From: Endomychus coccineus
Lineage: Eukaryota; Arthropoda; Insecta; Coleoptera; Endomychidae
NCBI GenBank assembly: GCA_958510875.1
Contig: OY294069.1
Location: forward strand, 160,703,111-160,767,110
Direction: 5' to 3'
DNA: 64,000 bases
A program made the position numbers and the translations under genes. The notes under the pieces were generated by a model. It searched no databases and was not told the DNA's origin. It was given only the letters and a program-made list of their open reading frames with translations. This document shows positions 29,001 through 39,000 of the stretch, piece by piece (positions within the stretch are counted from its first letter, which is position 1; each line of letters begins with the position of its first letter).

Positions 29001-29713
29001 GTAGGTACCTTTTGTTCCATGGTAGCTTAGACTACAAGATTACTAAGATATGTTTCAGCTCGTACAAAGCAAAATTTGATGAGTCCTGTCCCTGTCTCCC
29101 CCGTGCAACAATGAAAGGTGTCATTCGACATTTGGTCTACATATTCAACCAATCTCGTTTTAAAAACGTAACAAAGTTGCATCTTTACTAATCGACTAAA
29201 CAAGCTTTTCGAACCGATGTAGAGAGAAGATATTTACCTTTTCTGGAAAAGTATGCAAAAATGTCAACAATTGTTTGCACGAGTTGTCAAAGACAAATTT
29301 AATGGAGAAACAACTATGTAAAACGACACTAGGGGGAATAACTTGTTCGCGAACTCATGAATAGAAAATATTAGCTTCCAATGTTTCATTTGCTTCTCTA
29401 TTTTCCCCTATGTTTCCAGAGATATTTTTAATTGAATTTGTTTTAATTTTGTTTCATTTTATGACTAATTCAACAAACGATCACATGTGACAGTGTTTCG
29501 ATCAATATTTATTTAATCCTTCTTGATATAGATACTTCGTTCGAATAATTATATCATCAATATGATGATCTATAGCCTAACGGGTTATTAAAGTAGGATA
29601 TGGATGATTAAAGAATTTGATTGGAATATAAACTTACCAGTTGGGCCATCCTTGTGCTCTAAACAATCAATTCCAATTGCGTAGAAAACGAAAACAACAA
29701 CTAACAACTTCAT
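8270..29713 (-). CDS. Small single-pass membrane protein with three PPxY motifs (two exons, 20.8-kb intron)
   Basis: Inferred gene. Exon 1 (29713-29638) encodes a signal peptide and ends in phase 1 at a GTAAGT donor. Exon 2 (8865-8270) starts after an acceptor reading CTAATTGTTATTACAG and needs exactly phase 1. Joined, they give 223 residues: a signal peptide (about 1-18), a short ectodomain of about 22 residues, one transmembrane helix (about 41-60), a juxtamembrane Cys cluster CSEWCC that could be palmitoylated, and a Pro/Ser/Asn-rich tail. The tail carries PPSY (89-92), PPPY (97-100) and PPSY (136-139), motifs known to bind WW domains such as those of Nedd4-type ubiquitin ligases. The layout resembles Comm, Shisa or VOPP1-type adaptors, but I do not recognise the family. 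Further exons inside the intron cannot be excluded. Confidence 0.62.
9262..9690. repeat. Tandem array, about 3 units of 120-145 bp
   Basis: Units start near 9262, 9383 and 9530, with a partial fourth after 9672. Each contains GTCGCTGATCACGAT, then a 'CTCTCCAGATGGAAAA' block and a 'TATAATTTTGTTGCAAAAATGAC' junction. The long minus-strand ORF here (148 codons) is a by-product of the repeat and not a gene. Confidence 0.85.
9900..10112 (-). pseudogene. LINE ORF2 C-terminal fragment, minus strand
   Basis: The minus-strand reading 'VPNSLYRREELWKTLPCEVF' followed by 'YNLQTFKERAN' is the usual tail of Jockey/CR1-type ORF2 proteins (normally a SFLPRTARLWNSLP-like phrase, then LQTFK). It lies head to head with a plus-strand fragment that starts about 30 bases away, so two copies or a rearrangement are present. 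Confidence 0.6.
10146..11210 (+). pseudogene. LINE reverse transcriptase remnant
   Basis: Plus-strand pieces match the order of a Jockey-type ORF2. The RT motif LLIVSLDISQEFDRVWH (10.23 kb) keeps the first catalytic Asp. It is followed by LLSFLSDRSL, a GITTNNTLS region (normally LGV.ID..LSW), and IRPVLEYCSHVWSSAPKYML with LLDSIQKKAIRLIDD (10.82-10.93 kb). The YADD block is not visible, frames shift several times, and a 74-bp (TC)n run replaces part of the C-terminus. It is dead. Confidence 0.72.
10957..11030. repeat. (TC)n microsatellite, about 37 units
   Basis: An uninterrupted TC dinucleotide run inside the LINE remnant. It produces the SLSLSL stretch in translation. Confidence 0.98.
11536..13946 (+). 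mobile_element. DNA transposon with DUF7869-like ORF, 2.4 kb, ATAT target duplication
   Basis: Both ends read GAAGAGCACA inwards and continue into an inverted GAAAAACGATGAAAGTCC-like motif. The sequence ATAT flanks both ends (11532-11535 and 13947-13950). The motif is repeated inside each end: near 11.65 kb in the same sense as the left end, and near 13.70-13.72 kb in the sense of the right end. That gives four copies, which could be transposase-binding sites. The ORF between them is broken. A 4-bp duplication is known for Sola-type elements, but the superfamily is not proven here. Confidence 0.7.
11841..13436 (+). pseudogene. DUF7869-like transposon protein, frameshifted
   Basis: The ATG at 11841 opens a frame with a C-x-C-x3-H-x2-C cluster (CQCKRHKC). 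The frame breaks near 11.98 kb and continues as a 181-codon stretch with HSHYSLAKSNKIYLSEELS, YREIFNEKFNISFGYPRSDTC and SQCD, a segment I recall from many insect proteins annotated as DUF7869. The middle (12.53-12.82 kb) is degraded; a GSDNVCCLLHHYI piece survives. The end (12.82-13.44 kb) has FPIRGHSYMECDKDFG, again typical. At least two frameshifts and internal stops make it non-functional. Its position between terminal inverted repeats suggests a transposase role for the family; that is inference. Confidence 0.65.
13951..16016. other. Intronic, no gene seen
   Basis: AT-rich intron of the PPxY gene. A diverged pair of about 60-90 bases (15.18-15.27 and 15.66-15.75 kb, both with a 'GGTATCAMAAAAATT'-like core) is the only structure I note. 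The 70-codon ORF near 14.7 kb has no recognisable motif. Confidence 0.4.
16019..17003. mobile_element. CCGGGATATC-ended MITE, copy 1, 985 bp
   Basis: The terminal inverted repeats are at least 60 bp. They begin CCGGGATATCAAAAATTATC and include 'GGTGGTTGTGGAATCTAAAA'. TA flanks both sides (16017-16018, 17004-17005). An internal second copy of part of the left repeat lies near 16.17-16.21 kb. The core is rich in CpG and restriction-site-like palindromes (GCGCGT, GGCGCCGGCC, GAGCTCCTCGAG), unlike the AT-rich surroundings. No transposase ORF is present. Confidence 0.85.
17207..18175. repeat. Composite repeat: TACAGG-type pieces around a third CCGGGATATC-element core
   Basis: 17486-18000 matches the core of the CCGGGATATC element but lacks both terminal repeats. 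To its left are TACAGGATG and TACAGGGTG motifs (17.22 and 17.32 kb). To its right, 18.09-18.17 kb matches a segment of the fold-back element at 20.70-20.76 kb ('TGAAGATTTTGAAGGGGTAG'). This looks like nested or recombined elements. Confidence 0.6.
18176..19200. other. Intronic, no gene seen
   Basis: Very AT-rich. No coding motif, terminal repeat or RNA gene was recognised. Confidence 0.4.
19200..19803 (+). pseudogene. Penelope-like element, reverse transcriptase remnant
   Basis: The plus-strand frames read VVSLFTNIP (motif A of Penelope RTs, normally DVVSLFTNVP), YGEQYFGQILGTTMGAL (Penelope 'FGTPMGSPLSP' region), a RYVDDCLMSVSND block (YVDD active site) and KINFLDMNIRHDSDGK (the 'FLDM' motif). 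Frameshifts separate them, so it is dead. It is truncated at both ends, with no GIY-YIG region following. Confidence 0.75.
20451..21379. mobile_element. Fold-back element with about 440-bp arms, TA target duplication
   Basis: The left arm (20451 to about 20897) and right arm (about 20946 to 21379) are near-identical inverted repeats around a loop of about 48 bases. The ends read TACAGGGTG and TA flanks both sides (20449-20450, 21380-21381), as in the mariner-like element at 7.34 kb. A second TACAGGGTG lies inside each arm, about 110 bases in, so smaller elements may be nested. ORFs on either strand are repeat artefacts. Transcribed, it would form a long hairpin. Confidence 0.9.
21386..22440. 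other. Intronic, no gene seen
   Basis: AT-rich and unremarkable. Confidence 0.4.
22446..22830. repeat. C-run and tandem array of about 150-bp units
   Basis: After a run of about ten C residues, three units start near 22473, 22622 and 22771. They share 'TTTTAAATCCACCAA', then GGGTCGCTGATCACGAT followed by TGACGTCAGATTTACTT, and 'GCACCCTTATAGATTATTTT'. The GTCGCTGATCACGAT core is the same as in the array at 9.26-9.69 kb, but the rest of the unit differs. Confidence 0.85.
22831..28140. other. Long intronic stretch, no gene seen
   Basis: AT-rich DNA in the intron of the PPxY gene. Contents noted: the second copy of the dispersed repeat (about 25366-25500), and a CAGGGTCGGATTCGC-like motif near 27.17 kb reminiscent of hAT ends but with no partner found. 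ORFs of up to 89 codons (for example 27724-27993) have no motif I recognise. Confidence 0.4.
28147..28531. repeat. Tandem array, four units of about 86-106 bp
   Basis: Each unit runs from 'AGTTTTATTTTGATA' through 'GGCACATCATG', 'TACAAATTTTATGTATTG' and 'TATTATCAAAAAACGACAT' to 'TTTTTTGATCCT'. The second unit is shortened. It is non-coding. Confidence 0.85.
29638..29713 (-). CDS. PPxY membrane protein, exon 1 (signal peptide)
   Basis: ATG at 29713-29711 is followed by 25 codons starting MKLLVVVFVFYAIG, a strong signal-peptide core, then IDCLEHKDGPT. It ends one base into a codon at the donor G|GTAAGT (29637-29636). A TATA-like TTTTATAAG lies about 30-40 bases upstream of the ATG. The exon is too short for routine ORF detection. 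The codon phase matches exon 2 exactly. Confidence 0.62.
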
Positions 29714-30275
29714 TACGATTTATTTAATTTAACACTAATTCTTATAAAATACTATTTCGAATTGATTCGCATGGTTGTTTACATGGTACCGGTTTTTTAA
29801 GCGATATTATTGCGGGCAGTTAGCCACAATTAAAATGCGCTCGCGACCTAGTAAATACTTCAGACTGTGAGCTTATCGTGTACTTGCGCTGAAACGATTA
29901 CTGACACTGCATGAACTTCCCGTGGATATTCATAGCAGATAGTGCGTATACTTGATATCATTAAAAATTATGTCACCTGCAGTCGATATCCCACTACGGT
30001 AAACAACACTACGAAATACACTATATGCCAGTCAATAAATTACGTCACTCTGCTACTACTGTAATAGTTCATTTAGTCTGCTTAAGAACTAATTGTTGAA
30101 TACGTTGGTACGAGCTGATGCTTCAGGCATATTCGCCAAATGCCAAAGTTAGTCAATTGATGAAATCAATGTTTACTAATTAATGCAAGTAGTTGTTTTT
30201 GTTTAACTCCGCCTTAGCTGGGTTCATACTTGCAGTTTTAGTGGCGCCAGTGAAATAAACATAATTCTGACAGCT

Positions 30276-30361
30276 GTGTCAGGATGTATATTCTATCACT
30301 AGATAACGGCTAAATCGTTTCTGATTGGTCGACAGCAATGATAGAATATACATTCTGACAC
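30276..30361. repeat. Small inverted repeat, 23-bp arms
   Basis: GTGTCAGGATGTATATTCTA.. at 30276-30298 is mirrored at 30339-30361 with one mismatch, around a 40-base loop. It lies about 560 bp upstream of the PPxY gene start. It could be a tiny MITE or an attenuated hairpin; the function is unknown. Confidence 0.7.
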
Positions 30362-30399
30362 TATTGATAAGATAATAATCACTCTTATTCACTAAAAAT

Positions 30400-30850
30400 A
30401 CTATTAAAGTACTGAGGACCTGTCGGCTACCAAGTAGCCATCGTCAGAGTAAACTAAATTATAAATCAAAATGTGTCTGTTTAAATACTATTTGGGGATA
30501 ATAATGTAAACAATGGGTTACCCTCAGCTGGAGATAAATCGGAATTTACTAAATTGCTTTCTCGTCATTTTGATCCCTTCTAAATTACCTAGCTATTTGT
30601 CTGTATTGTGTTTTAAAAGTGATAAATTTTCTTGGGAAAAGGTGTGAGACCTTTATTGAAAATATGTTCGGCTACGGCTGATTTTTCACCATTATTTTTG
30701 TTTATATGGGCATAATGTTCCTCATAACGAGTTAAAATGTTCCTTATAGTTTGATACGCATAGCATTTTGAACACGACTCACAATTGATTTTGTAAACCC
30801 CGAATTTGTCGAAATCGGAAACTTTATCAAAGGTGTTGCCTAAACAGTGT
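30400..30850 (-). pseudogene. Penelope-like element, GIY-YIG 3' remnant
   Basis: The minus strand reads FDKFGVYKINCESCSKCYA (30.82-30.76 kb), then IRNILTRYEEHYAHINKNNG and SAVAEHIFNKG. This is the GIY-YIG endonuclease of Penelope elements, where G-V-Y-K-I-x-C-x2-C is typical; Tyr-Ile-Gly is decayed to Tyr-Ala. About 160 bases 3' of the fragment is a hammerhead-like motif (30447-30421). The remainder of the element is absent. Confidence 0.68.
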
Positions 30851-32878
30851 TTTTAGCTTGTTCCTACATCTATAAACTAGTTGCATTGCAAATTTAGAAA
30901 ACAAACTATGGAATTTATTAATTACTGAAGAATATTAAATTAAACTTTTGAATTTTATTGAAGTATTTGAAGGTAATGGCTCTAATTTGGTTAGTTCCAA
31001 TTTCATTTTTTGATCCAAAATTCAAAATTGAACAAAGATTTTTGGTAAACATCCAACGCAATTTGCTGCAGTTTCTCAATCTAGTTGTTATAATTTTACT
31101 GGCTCAAGGGGACGTTCAATAATCTATGAACTAGACTATTAAGCTAAGCTATTTTATATCTAAATCAATCAAACAATTTCAACAATTGTTACCAAAAACT
31201 TCTAGAGAAGAAACCAAGAATATAAATACTATTCACAATAAAACCCATATTAATTTCAAAGAAACGAGAATTAGTTTGTTTTTTGAAATTTTTCAAAAAA
31301 TAATGATACAATTTTGAATATGTTGAATAATGATAAGCTGTGATGCAAATGTTACGTAAAGATTAAGATTTGACAGTTCACAATAAATAGTCAAAAATGT
31401 AATTTTAATTATGTACCTATGTAAAAAAAAATCAAAAAAATGCAATAATAATAATATGAAAAAATGTAATAATAATAATGATAATATTAATGATAATAAT
31501 AATAATAATAATGATAATAATGATCATTAAAGCAAAAAAAAAAGATTTGTTCTCATTTATTTATTTTACATACCCCATTTGCAAACTTTTTCGGGATATT
31601 TCAAAAAATGAATAAGAAATCAGATTTAGCATGCCCAAAAACATATAATTTGATATACTTTAGGCTATTATTAAATTTAAAAAAGTTTGATTTCCCCATA
31701 ATTTCCACTTTTCCGGTGAGATATTAGAAAAAAGTAACGAAAAAATCAGATTCAGATTCAGATTTATGAACTATATCAACTTGATATTCTAATTACATGT
31801 TCAATAAGAAACGACTGCGTCCTGCACGTCTTGTGTTATGGTTACGTGAATAGATTGTAGCTTCAAAGGAAAAGACAGGGTAAAAAAACCTTTGTCTAAA
31901 CCATAGCAAAGGATTTACTTGCCGTTTGGAATAAGATCACAAACATATAACTTAAGTACCAAATACTGTAAAGCACTTGTTTTCTTTTGTACCATTTCTG
32001 TTAAATACGTAATTTATGATTTCCTATTGAAACTGTTCGACTTTGTCGATATATTTTACAAATTATAATGACCCTTCCTTGACAAGGATTCAGAAACTAC
32101 ACATCTTGTTTCCGTTCCACAGATACTAAGAGAACAAACTGTATTAGTTTATGATGGGACGGTCGTACTAAGAAATGAACTCATATACTTGATTTGTCCA
32201 TGATAAAAGGCAACAATGAATATCCTATTTCTATTTACGTTCATGGGTGTTCTTAGAACGAGCTTGGATTTTAGCAGCATGTTATATATCAGAATGAATT
32301 CTAATTGATAATTAATAAGGCAGCTTTGCTACACTACTAGTCTTGAGATCCGCGAAGAGGACGTTACTTGCTAGGCTAAGCTAAGGAGAGAGACGAAACC
32401 ACTTCCAAGACACTTTGAGACACCATTTAACTTAACTTCTAGAAGCGCGTTGCAGCCTCATGAATCTGCATATCTGTCACAACTTGTTTTGCACCCTGTT
32501 ATGTTTCCGCATTTGTTTGATTATTTCAAAATAGTTTTATCAGCTTCTAGAGGCCCATTGATGTTTCATGTGTTTCAATTGCAGTCTTTCAACTTTTGGC
32601 GGTCAATTTATGTTGCGTGTTTCAATCGCTAGCCATAATCGTTAGCAGTCATTTGATTACGGGCGTTACGGGTTATGCCTTACAATTCTAAGATACGTAT
32701 GGAATTCCCAGAGACCGGACCTGTGTTGAGGTTATCTCTACAATTTACAACTATGGCGTACATGAAATTCTCTCATAATTATCGTCAGCAGTAGATGTTA
32801 ACACTTAACAACAAAAGCATCTGACTTCTGACGTCTGCGATTGACGACCACTCTTATTAATTAGTGCACTTTCTAAAC
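30851..32878. other. Intergenic region between the PPxY gene and FGGY; (AAT)n-type microsatellite
   Basis: An AT-rich spacer. An interrupted AAT/GAT microsatellite occupies about 31443-31531. The promoter and 5' UTR of FGGY must lie at its right end, but I cannot place a TATA box or transcription start with confidence. Confidence 0.5.
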
Positions 32879-33061
32879 ATGGTCGACGTGTATTTCATAG
32901 GAGTCGATGTTGGAACGGGTAGTGCGAGAGCTGCCATAGTTACTAACAAAGGAAAAATGGTTCGGACAGCTACCAAAAACATACGAAATTGGAATCCGCA
33001 ACCAGATTTCTACGAACAATCTACGGAAAATATTTGGTCTGCTTGTGTGCATTGTATAAAG
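32879..33061 (+). CDS. FGGY: FGGY exon 1
   Basis: Starts at ATG (32879), preceded by CTAAAC. An upstream GTG-started extension was not used. It encodes residues 1-61 including the phosphate-binding loop, and ends AAG|GTTGGT in phase 0. Confidence 0.93.
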
Positions 33062-36000
33062 GTTGGTATTGCTATTGCTATTACTTCATTGTCATTCCTA
33101 GCTGACTAGATTCTCACCTTGTAATTCAGTAGCGTAGCACTGAAGTTCGAATAAGGAAAGGTTGAGTTTTCATATTGTAGAAGTCCGAAGTTTGAAATAA
33201 TATTTAAATTTACCGCCCAAGAACTGAATTATCATTTTACAGCAAACTGTACAAAAAACACAAAAGAACTGTTCTAAATGAAACACGAAACTAAGTTATT
33301 GACGAATGTACAGTATGCTGTACAATACTAAAAGAAGGATTTTGGGAGATATCAATTTTATCAAAGCAAAAGTTTCATGTGAAATAGTTTTCTAATATCT
33401 AATAATGTCCATATTCAATGATTGGCTTACCTCTATGAGAAAAAAATTCAAAATCACCATTTGAAAATCGCGCACAAAAAGAACTTTCGAACAGGGCCGG
33501 ATTTAGAGGCCTGGAGGCCTCGGGGCAACAAAACCTCTTCACATAGCCCCTATATACTAGCTGCTTTTCATTCAATGATACATAGAGCCTTTTCCCTTCC
33601 CTTATCTCAAGAAAATCTTAGTAAAGAACTAGATACAATTAAAGTCATTGCTACAAATAACGGTTTCGGTCCTCAAGTAGTTTCTAAATTAATAAATAGA
33701 ATAAGACAAAAATTAATTTACAATAGCATTTATCTCCCTTTATAAAATACAAAGATAACTCATTTAAATATGTTTCTTCAACTTATTTTGGTCCTATAAG
33801 CGAAAAAATTGCAAACATGTTATCCCATCATAACCTGACCATCAGTTTTAAACCCCCAAACAAAATATCTCATATTCTGTTCAATGCCAAAGATAAAACT
33901 GACAAATTTAAAAGACCCGGAGTTTATAAACTAACTTGTTCAGAGTGTGATAGTTTTTACATAGGTAGATCTTGCCGTAACATAGCAGTTAGATATAAAG
34001 AACATTTTCGTTCCTTTAAAAATAATAAAACCGATTCTTCATTTGCAAATCATATTTTAGAAACAGGCCATACCTTCCCTAATTTGAATAACGTCCAAAT
34101 ATTGCATAGTCAAGATAAAATTTCAAAACTAAATATATTAGAGTCAATGGAAATTTTCAAAGGAATGAAGATGTATGATAATAAGATCCTAAACGATCAA
34201 CTAGATTTGTATTACAGTAATCTCTTCAATGTATTAATAACCTGATTTTAGTATTTAAAGTCCGTTAGTAAATATACCCGCACCACTAAGGTGCTCACGG
34301 AATTACCTAATCACCTTACCCCTCTTTGGTTTTTCCTAGAACTATTTCCTATATGAAATTTGTTTGTAATCCTTCTTTAACCTATATATAGTAGATCTAA
34401 TATTTGTTAAATTCATTTTCGGTCCGAAGATGACACGTTTAGTGTTGAAACTATAGTAACGACTATATTAAATATCAGTGATAGTAAAACAAAGTAGTTC
34501 TATTTTTTATATCGTTCAAAAAAAGTAACTCGGTGTTATTGTTTATGTACCGTTTTAAAAATCACGTTAAAAAGTACTGCTCCTCCGACATATTTATATT
34601 GTTTATAAAAAAAAAGCCTATTTGGAGAAGAAAATTTTAATGGGTTAATTGTATCTATTTATTTAAACAATTGCGTTGCGATAAAAAATCACTGCTACCC
34701 TGACGGATTAGTCTTGTTTATTAAAAAACAAGCATATTTAGAGAAACATTTTATGGACTAATTGTTTATGTAGTATGTATATTTGTCTAAACAATTGCGT
34801 TAAATAATCACTGCTCCGTTGACGGATTTGTGTTATTCATTAAAGTATTAACGTGTTAAAATTTCAATTATTCGCTGTTGCGACGTAGACATCTTTGATT
34901 GAAATTATGCGTTAAAGATGGTTAGTGCTTAGTACGATTAGTTTAAGAAATCCCGCGCTTTATTTGATATGTATTGGTCCTCAAACGTCTTCTGATGATG
35001 TTCGTGAGTCCGAAACGTACGTAATTACGAAATATAGTAGACATAAGAGTAAATGTGACCTATTTCCCAAGAATTTACATATAATTTATTAAAAAACAAG
35101 CATATTGATCTAAACCGATTAATGCATAGTTTCATTATTCCAGGAAGTTATACAAGATATCAACCCAGAACATATAAAAGGAATTGGATTCGATGCAACG
35201 TGTTCATTGGCCTGTTTCGATGAAAACGGAGATCCGCTGACCATTAGTCCGTCAGGTAATATTCCGAAAATAAACATTTGCAGCAAAAGATTTGAAACTA
35301 AACTAATTTTTTCTAAATTAAGTACTCAATTTGAATGCGGTTTATTTTCATAACGTTACGAAACGTTATTTAACTGCTGATAATTTAAACTTAGGTCATT
35401 TTGTTTTGTTTCAGAAATAATCATACAATCAAAGTAGGTACTGTTATTGTAAAAGAAATAATATGATACTGATTATTATCCGTGATTATAATTGACAATC
35501 ATTAATACCGGAGTAAATATAAAATTCCAGTTATAAATTGAGCTCTCCCTCTTAACACTGGATGAGTTTATGTTTCCTCTAAATCAATCGTCAGGTCCGA
35601 AGAAATAACTCAGACTCAGCAAGTTATAATAACAACGTTTTGTTCACATCAATTTTATATCAATTATCTATGTCGTCTTTTCAAATTTCATTTTATAATT
35701 CATTGAAATCCTAAGTAATAATCATGATAATGTTTCAAATGTTATATTCATCATCATATCAAAAGTTAAAAGAATTTATAATGTATTACCGTGTCTCCTA
35801 AATTCTTCGTTATTCATCTTAAGTAAGAATTATGAAACAACTCTCCAGAACAAAAGCACATCATCAACTCACTACATCCGGTAAAAATGCATCTTTGTCT
35901 TTGAGATAACTTGAAATTGGTTTCGCGAAGAATCAGGATACGACACAGAAACAGAAGTAATCGATCCTTCAGTAGTGATTTCTGCTGCTCCCGACACAAT

Positions 36001-39000
36001 GCGATTATCCCCGAATGTATTACTCACGCCCGCTTCACGTTGAAATTTTGTTCTCTTTCCAATAATTGAATTGAATTTTGAGAGTTCAAGCAACAAAAGT
36101 ATGAATATTAAAAGCGGTACTGAGCTTTTATAGTTGCACTACAATTGGAACCCCAATATCAATTTTCTTATTCGCGATAAGATTATATAAGATTTTTTTA
36201 TTGATGCTAATACGAGGGCAAGGCGAAAAGTTCCTGAAAAATGAAAAAAGAAATGATTCATTTAGTCAACACATATTTTATTTCTCAACATAATCTCATT
36301 GTAGCCCGATACAGTTCGGCCAACGTTTTTCTAATTTTTTGATCCCTTCCAAATAATACGATTTCGGCAATCCTACAAAATAGGCGTTCGTTTCAGCGAT
36401 GACCTCATCGTTGGAGCCAAATTTCTTTCCGCCGACCCATTTCTTCAAGTTTGGAAATTCTTCAAGTTAAAAATGGCAGGCAAATCTGGAAAATATGGTG
36501 TACGACCCACCAATTCGTAGCGCGTTTCATGCAATTTTGCCAATTCGACTGCGGACCTGTGCACCGATGCGTTGTCCAGGTGGAAGAGCACTTTTTTCTT
36601 TGCCAAATGCGGCCGCTTTCGCTCCAAATCGGCGTCGAATCTATCAACAGCTCTGCATAATATACGCCGGTGATCGTTTAGCCCTTTTCAAGGTAATCGA
36701 TATGGACGATACCGTGTGCATTCACTGTGTTGGCTGATAAACCCACTGTGGCCTTTTTCGACTTCGATTCGTCAGGACAAGTCCACTGTTTCGACTGTTC
36801 TTTGGTCTCTGGTGTATTGTGATGAATCCATTCCTGAGGTCAGTGAATAAATCAAATGGAATTACAAAGATATTTACCTCTATCACGATAGGGTTTTCCT
36901 TCCAATAAGACAAACTTTACTTCCATCCACAACCAGTCACGTTGAAACTAAGTTTTAATCCCTTAAGGTGCATTAATTACTCAAATAATCCCAATTATTC
37001 CAATCCAAATTGGTAATTGATGCCTTTACTTTCAACGGAAGTAAAATTTGGTTCCAAACACAAGCTTGGTATCACCTTCCTGTTGAAATAACCTAGCAAC
37101 GCACTTTCCGCTTGAACGATTGACCAGAAGTAACGCCATTTTCTCTTTCTTTCCGGCGTCTCGTTGTCTCACAGAACAACCTCGAAATAGAAGCGGTAAC
37201 TACGGATCTGACACCGAACAACCATTACCCTTAGAATATACGGTCTAGCATAGCTGGAGTCACAGGAGCTAACCGATTGTACTACAGCGGCCATTTCTAA
37301 GCCGTTAAGTGGAATTTACACGTTACACTTTTTATCGCACTTTAACATCACCAAACACTTCTTTTATGTTGTCACACGGTCGCGCTTGTTGTCAATAGAG
37401 AGCAAATGCGGCACCCATCTGGCAGACAGCTGTTTCGTATTCAAAAATGTATCATACCAGGGATTTTATCGACAATTTCTGGCGTTACCTCAATTGGACA
37501 ACCAGAACGTTCGGCGTTCTTTGTGGTCATACTACCACAACGAAAATCAGTAAACCACTTGTGAATCATTCCAATCGATGGTGAAGAGTTACCATAATGT
37601 TCAACAAGGGATGCTTTGGTTTGTCTAATGTTATTTCCACGCAAGATATAATGTTTAATCAAGACGCGAAATGTTTCCAAAAATCTTCAAGGCTGCTTGC
37701 TTTCGATGGGTGTCAAAACAATACTGAATGACATATCAGTCTGAAAATTTTAATGCGTTCTAGTTAAAGACGGTACATCACAAATAACACTTGGAATTTT
37801 CGATTGTGGCGCCATCTCTTTTATTTTCCAGAAACTTTTTGTTTTGCCCTCTTATACAATGGAGTATTTGCATAAACCATAAAAAAATATCTATTATTCA
37901 TATATAGAGGATAAAATCAATATTGAAAAATTCATCAGTTTCATATTATAAGAAGTTATCGCAGAAAATTTGTTTCACTATGGTTTTGAACTTTTTTGGT
38001 TCATAATTAATAATTCCATTAAGCAGTGCATTTAAAAATTCAAAATCTATACCTTGGCGCATTTTTTACTTAGACAGCCTGTATTTTGGTAATCTAATAT
38101 GTTTTATGTTTGTTAATCCTTGTAATGTGGGAATGAATATAAGTATTTATTAAGGCCTTAATTTTTGTGCAAATATTAAAGCGTCCAAGATAAAAGAAAT
38201 GGTAGCGTAAGAATCTTCAGTTCTTAGAATAATTTTCTACAACATTCTCTATATTTAATATTACCTAAATACGAATTGTCCTGCGTTCAAATTCATTACA
38301 ATTACCCTAAAGAATGATGCCATATTTTACTGTTCACAGAGAGCGAAATAAGCTATTCTCAGAACGTTTTGTGATACCTGGTTGAATATGCGCCTTAGTG
38401 CAATGTTTCTACTCAATTTTTGTGCCAGCTGGTTTGTATGAACACTCCAGGCAAGCCTCGAGTCTAAGTGCATTCCAAGAAATTTCACGTCGGCAGCAAC
38501 TACCTATTTCAGACTAAAGATTAATTTTTTCATGGCGGCTCGGGTTCGATTCCCAGAAGCGAAAAACTTGTTTTTGTTTATTTTCTTATTATTAATTTGA
38601 ATATTACAGTTGTATAAAGATAATGAAATAAATAATTAATTTCATTATGTTTACACAAATGCGAAGAGTATCTTATAGAATGTGAAACAATTATATAAAA
38701 ATCAATAACCAAATCAAATGATTTGCGAAGAGTAACTTTGCCACGCACACTATTTTTCTAATTTCCAATAACACTATATCTAGTTTAATTAACAGTAGAT
38801 CGAGTTCTGGAGCGCTATTTAATATATAAGCTTTCGTAAGTAAACAACTCTTCGTAAGCTTCAAGGCTTCTTTAAATTTGTCTGACCTACTCATCTACAC
38901 ATGTTTTGCAAATATTACCAACGTAAAAGAAAATCTGTTTGAACTAATGTTGGATTTCATGGAATAAGCGTCTTTCCGCTTCAACTTTACTCCACTATGG

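Larger units (their letters stand above)
33530..35040 (+). pseudogene. Penelope-like element 3' half in FGGY intron 1
   Basis: This is the end of the RT domain ([21 protein letters not shown], then [13 protein letters not shown]). A frameshift near 33.74 kb follows, then a 160-codon open stretch with [17 protein letters not shown] and the GIY-YIG endonuclease. The endonuclease keeps [19 protein letters not shown], with the Tyr-Ile-Gly and Arg, then YKEHFRSF and [10 protein letters not shown]. After the stop (34245), hammerhead-like motifs occur at 34424-34451 and 34991-35016. It is 5' truncated, like most Penelope copies. Confidence 0.82.

Noticed and set aside
32864..32878. Upstream start for FGGY
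   Set aside because: The extra codons start with GTG; the ATG at 32879 fits the family's N-terminus.
34440..34860. Three similar AT-rich segments after the Penelope ORF, considered as a CRISPR-like or tandem array
   Set aside because: Repeats are diverged, lack constant spacers, and the genome is eukaryotic.
36451..36737. Plus-strand ORFs over the mariner
   Set aside because: Antisense to the recognisable mariner transposase C-terminus.
38547..38559. GGGTTCGATTCCC, perfect tRNA B-box
   Set aside because: No D arm, anticodon arm or acceptor stem could be built upstream, so not a tRNA gene.
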